Assembly: GCF_035046505.1 (NCBI RefSeq)
Contig: NC_089821.1
Location: 60,916,256-60,980,255 of the forward strand
Source of the DNA: Tiliqua scincoides
Lineage: Eukaryota > Chordata > Lepidosauria > Squamata > Scincidae
Reading direction: 5' to 3'
Length of the DNA stretch: 64,000 nt
The notes under the pieces were generated by a model. The model was not told where the DNA came from. It did no database searches and saw nothing but the letters and a program-made list of their open reading frames with translations. Positions 61,141-64,000 of this stretch are shown piece by piece. Position 1 is the stretch's first letter. Each line of letters opens with the position of its first letter. A program made the position numbers and the translations under genes.

Positions 61141-64000
61141 TTCTCAGAGAAAAGTGGTATGTAGAAGGTGACTAGTGAAAGAGGAATTGTTGAACCCTTA
61201 AATCTCCATTCAACCTAAGCCTTTCTGAGTCTTTGGAGATGGATATGAACTTTTCTCTAGGCTTCTGGTACTTTCTGTACAAAGTGAGATTTTATCACTG
61301 ACCATTGAACAGTAGGAAAATAGGATTGAAATTAAGAATTCACCAGTACATGTAACTTTGATGGGGAGTTTGAAGGTAATTCTTGCTGGACAAGCTGTGT
61401 TATTGGTGTCATCTGTTGGTGTCCCAAGTGGTGTTGGTTTGAAAATGAAACAACCTTTCCCTTGTCAAGGGAAGTTTCCAGTATGTGCTCTATGTTTAAA
61501 TAAGACAGTAGAGTGTAAAGACGCATAGATGTTGATATCATAGAATTGCTGTTCTCTAGTTGTCCCATGGAGTGGATGGGATCACGTGTACACTTGGCGT
61601 TAGGAAAAGGAAGGTACTTCAGCCTGGAAGTGTTGGCTACTTTCATTTTGTATTGCAGGCAGTTACTAAAGAATGAAGCAAACAGATTCCACCAAAAGCT
61701 TTGGTACCAAGTTAGAGATGTGAATTACAGATGCAAAGAGCACTAGCTGCTTAGAAATAACATTTTGAGGCCATTGTATGTGTTCTACCTTCATTTAGTG
61801 GTCTGATTCAAGTGGAAGGTGAACTCCTTGCCTTGTGTGTGTGCTCTCAGCTGTGTGCCTTGGATGGGTTGTTAAGAGGGAGGAACAACTTGCTTTTGTC
61901 ACCTTGTGCGTGTTTTCTATCTGGCAGAATGTCAAAGGAGCAAAAAGTGGTTTGTGAGCCTTCAAGAGTACGGAAAGCATAGAGAGGGCAACTAGATTTA
62001 CTGTATTGGTGAAAATGGCCTGAAGCAGATTGTGGTGGGTGGGGATGGGAAGAGAACTGCACAGACAAGACTGGTTGCTTGTTTGCTTCAAATGATCTTC
62101 TGTAGTGTTGCACCCTTCATGATCCTTGCAGGGTGTGAAGGGGAGAGGCATGTCTGTTTTGTTAACACTATCTTGGTTGGGCAGAAGGAAATGAGTGGAA
62201 AGGCTTGAACCTCACCTCTTGGGACATGAGGAAAGAGACCTAATCACTACATAAGTGTAGGGGCACCAGCTCCCTAACTAAAGCTATAGAAGATCTTGGA
62301 GATGCTCTGTACAAGTGCATAATCCAATTGTGTAGTTGCACAGATGATAACTTGAACACCAGGTACAGGTAAGCAACCTGTTCTCATTTTCTATATTATG
62401 GTGCAAATAACTTCAGTTAGCTTTCAGTATACTGTTTGCCTCTTTGGCAGGGGTAACCTGCTTATCTCTTGCACAACTTATAAGGAACAAACTAGATGAA
62501 TAGTGGTAAGAAAAAATTATATGCAAAGTGGGGGGAATATAGTAAAGATTGTTGCCTCCAATCCCTGCAAGTCTTAAACATAATCAACTGGAATTCTGTA
62601 TTAGCTAGATTCATATCAACCACTTTCCAAACAACTTCTTTAGCATCAATTCTGTATTTTATGTCACTGCAGACTAGTACTGTTCAGCATAATTTGTTTG
62701 AAAAGTGAAGAAACAAGAACACGAATTACGTTAACTAGTCATTCAACCCTGTCTAATTCTTTATAATGAAGTTGTTGCTGTTTTGTGTCTATCTCAGGCT
62801 GCAATCACATACATGCATACTTGGAAGTTATTGGGGGAGGTGAGTTACATCCAAGTAAACATTGAGATTGGGCTGCCCATATTTGTATCTAAAACTTGAA
62901 GCTAAAGAGTACAGATTTTAAAGCATTTACCAGCATACTGAACACAGTTGTGTTCTGAAGCAGAAATATAGAAACCAGTTTTGTAATCCTAATAAAATTT
63001 TAATGCTATGAATTTGTTTAAAGACAATTCTCTTATTTTAAGGGTTCCCGTTACTTGCCCTTTGATCCATTTTGTGGTGTTTTTTCCTTGTTCCAAGGGT
63101 CCCGGTCTCCTGTTGAAAAGTGATGGAGTAATCTGGTCAGCATCTGCCATATTGAGAAACCAGCCCCTAATACAGCTTGCCTGGGAACAGTGTGTGAAAT
63201 AACGCAGTAACATGTTTGCAGTAGTATGCTTTCTTTTTTGTTGCTCTTTACTATGGTTTTCTTAATAGAATGAACTCATTGGAAATCAATGGCTAGTCAT
63301 TTTCTTTTCAGGGCTGCTTGGGAAGATTTTCATCAACATGATCCTATGCCTGTTTACTTGCAAGTAAGTCCCACTGATTTCAGTGGAGTGTACTCTCAAG
63401 TAAATGTGTATACGGTTGCAACCTTGTTCTGGAGAAATTCTTTTGTATTTTCTTTTCTGAAGCTGTTAGTTCACAAAGATTCAAGTTTCTTGATTGAAAT
63501 TACAAGTCTGGGAAACAGATTCTTTTGGTGGGTATAGAACTAGTTAACTTGTATTTACAGTCGATTGGTTGCAGTGGCCTGACAAATAAGCCAATGTTTG
63601 ACTTCAGTTTCCTATGTGTGAAAATATCAAAGCATATAGACTTTGAGCAACTTGTGTAAGTGTACTAATATTTTAATCAGTGATTTAGACCTAATTGATT
63701 GCTAACTTCTGGCCATTTCTGCCTTTTAAAAATCTTTATGTGTTTTGTCAAATCTTAAATATGAGGCATATTATGTAGACTTTAATGTTCAACTTTAAGT
63801 TTGTTGCACACTACAGGACTGCCCAATTGAGAAAGTGAATGTTGTAAACATATTTCTGTTGTCTTGTTGGTGTCCCATAATGAAAAACCAAACCATTCTT
63901 TTGATTTCCTTATTGTATGCCCACAAATACCTAAAATGTTTGTTGTTTGACATCTTGAGCCTTAGCTGTTTTGAAGCAAGCTCCTTTTTCAGTGGAGCAT
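61141..64000. other. Unassigned to window end
   Basis: No supported exon. A 'ggtacaggtaagcaacctg' phrase near 62365 looks like an exon donor but also like a reptile repeat. A copy of the hairpin repeat is at 63351-63420 ('caagtaagtcccactgattt'). Confidence 0.4.
63351..63420 (+). repeat. Copy of the dispersed hairpin repeat
   Basis: GTAAGTCCCACTGATTTCAG followed by 'tggagtgtactctcaagtaa' and 'cggttgcaacctt' is a single worn unit of the repeat that forms the two tandem arrays. Confidence 0.55.

Noticed and set aside
62340-62385. Exon donor at 'caggtacaggtaag'
   Set aside because: No open frame or acceptor supports an exon upstream, and the phrase resembles a reptile repeat end.

Overview
The window looks like nuclear DNA from a squamate reptile, most likely a lizard. 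It has spliced vertebrate exons, one CpG island, a eukaryotic tRNA gene and a dense repeat load typical of squamates: CR1 and L2 LINE tails, a third LINE lineage, CORE-type tRNA SINEs, many hAT and pogo/Tigger DNA transposons, and two solo-LTR-like fossils. The species is not determined. No bacterial-style genes, CRISPR array or plasmid features were seen.

Region 1 (1 to about 14.2 kb) is the 3' end of LRP6, the Wnt co-receptor, on the plus strand. The last two coding exons (5118-5215 and 7460-7721) encode the end of the cytoplasmic tail. They carry all five proline-rich PPP(S/T)P-type motifs used in Wnt signalling, then the stop codon. A long, largely repeat-free 3'UTR follows, with candidate poly(A) signals at 10384 and 14141 and one CR1 insertion at about 12.4 kb. 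The introns hold old CR1 pieces, a Tigger-like element and a foldback element.

Region 2 (about 14.2 to 35.9 kb) is intergenic as far as I can see. It holds hAT elements, CR1 and L2 fragments, a 1.9 kb 5'-truncated LINE with reverse transcriptase and a C-terminal zinc finger (24.5-26.4 kb), a 120 bp TA microsatellite and TG repeats.

Region 3 (35.9 to 37.3 kb) is a promoter hub. A tRNA-Ala(AGC) gene on the minus strand sits about 0.6 kb from a CpG island with eight CCAAT boxes in both orientations, a perfect CRE and a YY1-type site. A plausible non-coding first exon and a second exon at 47395-47540, with good splice sites and an 18-codon uORF, suggest a plus-strand gene whose coding exons lie beyond the window. 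I could not identify that gene.

Region 4 (37.3 to 64 kb) is probably its introns, or intergenic. It is filled with nested DNA transposons, two independent tandem arrays of one hairpin-forming dispersed repeat, an inverted pair of L2 copies, and long near-perfect hairpins. Twelve hAT insertions could be bounded exactly by 8 bp target duplications, and all twelve have TA at the centre of the target. I found no convincing new multi-gene system. The most useful leads are the unidentified CpG-island gene and the hAT target-site pattern.
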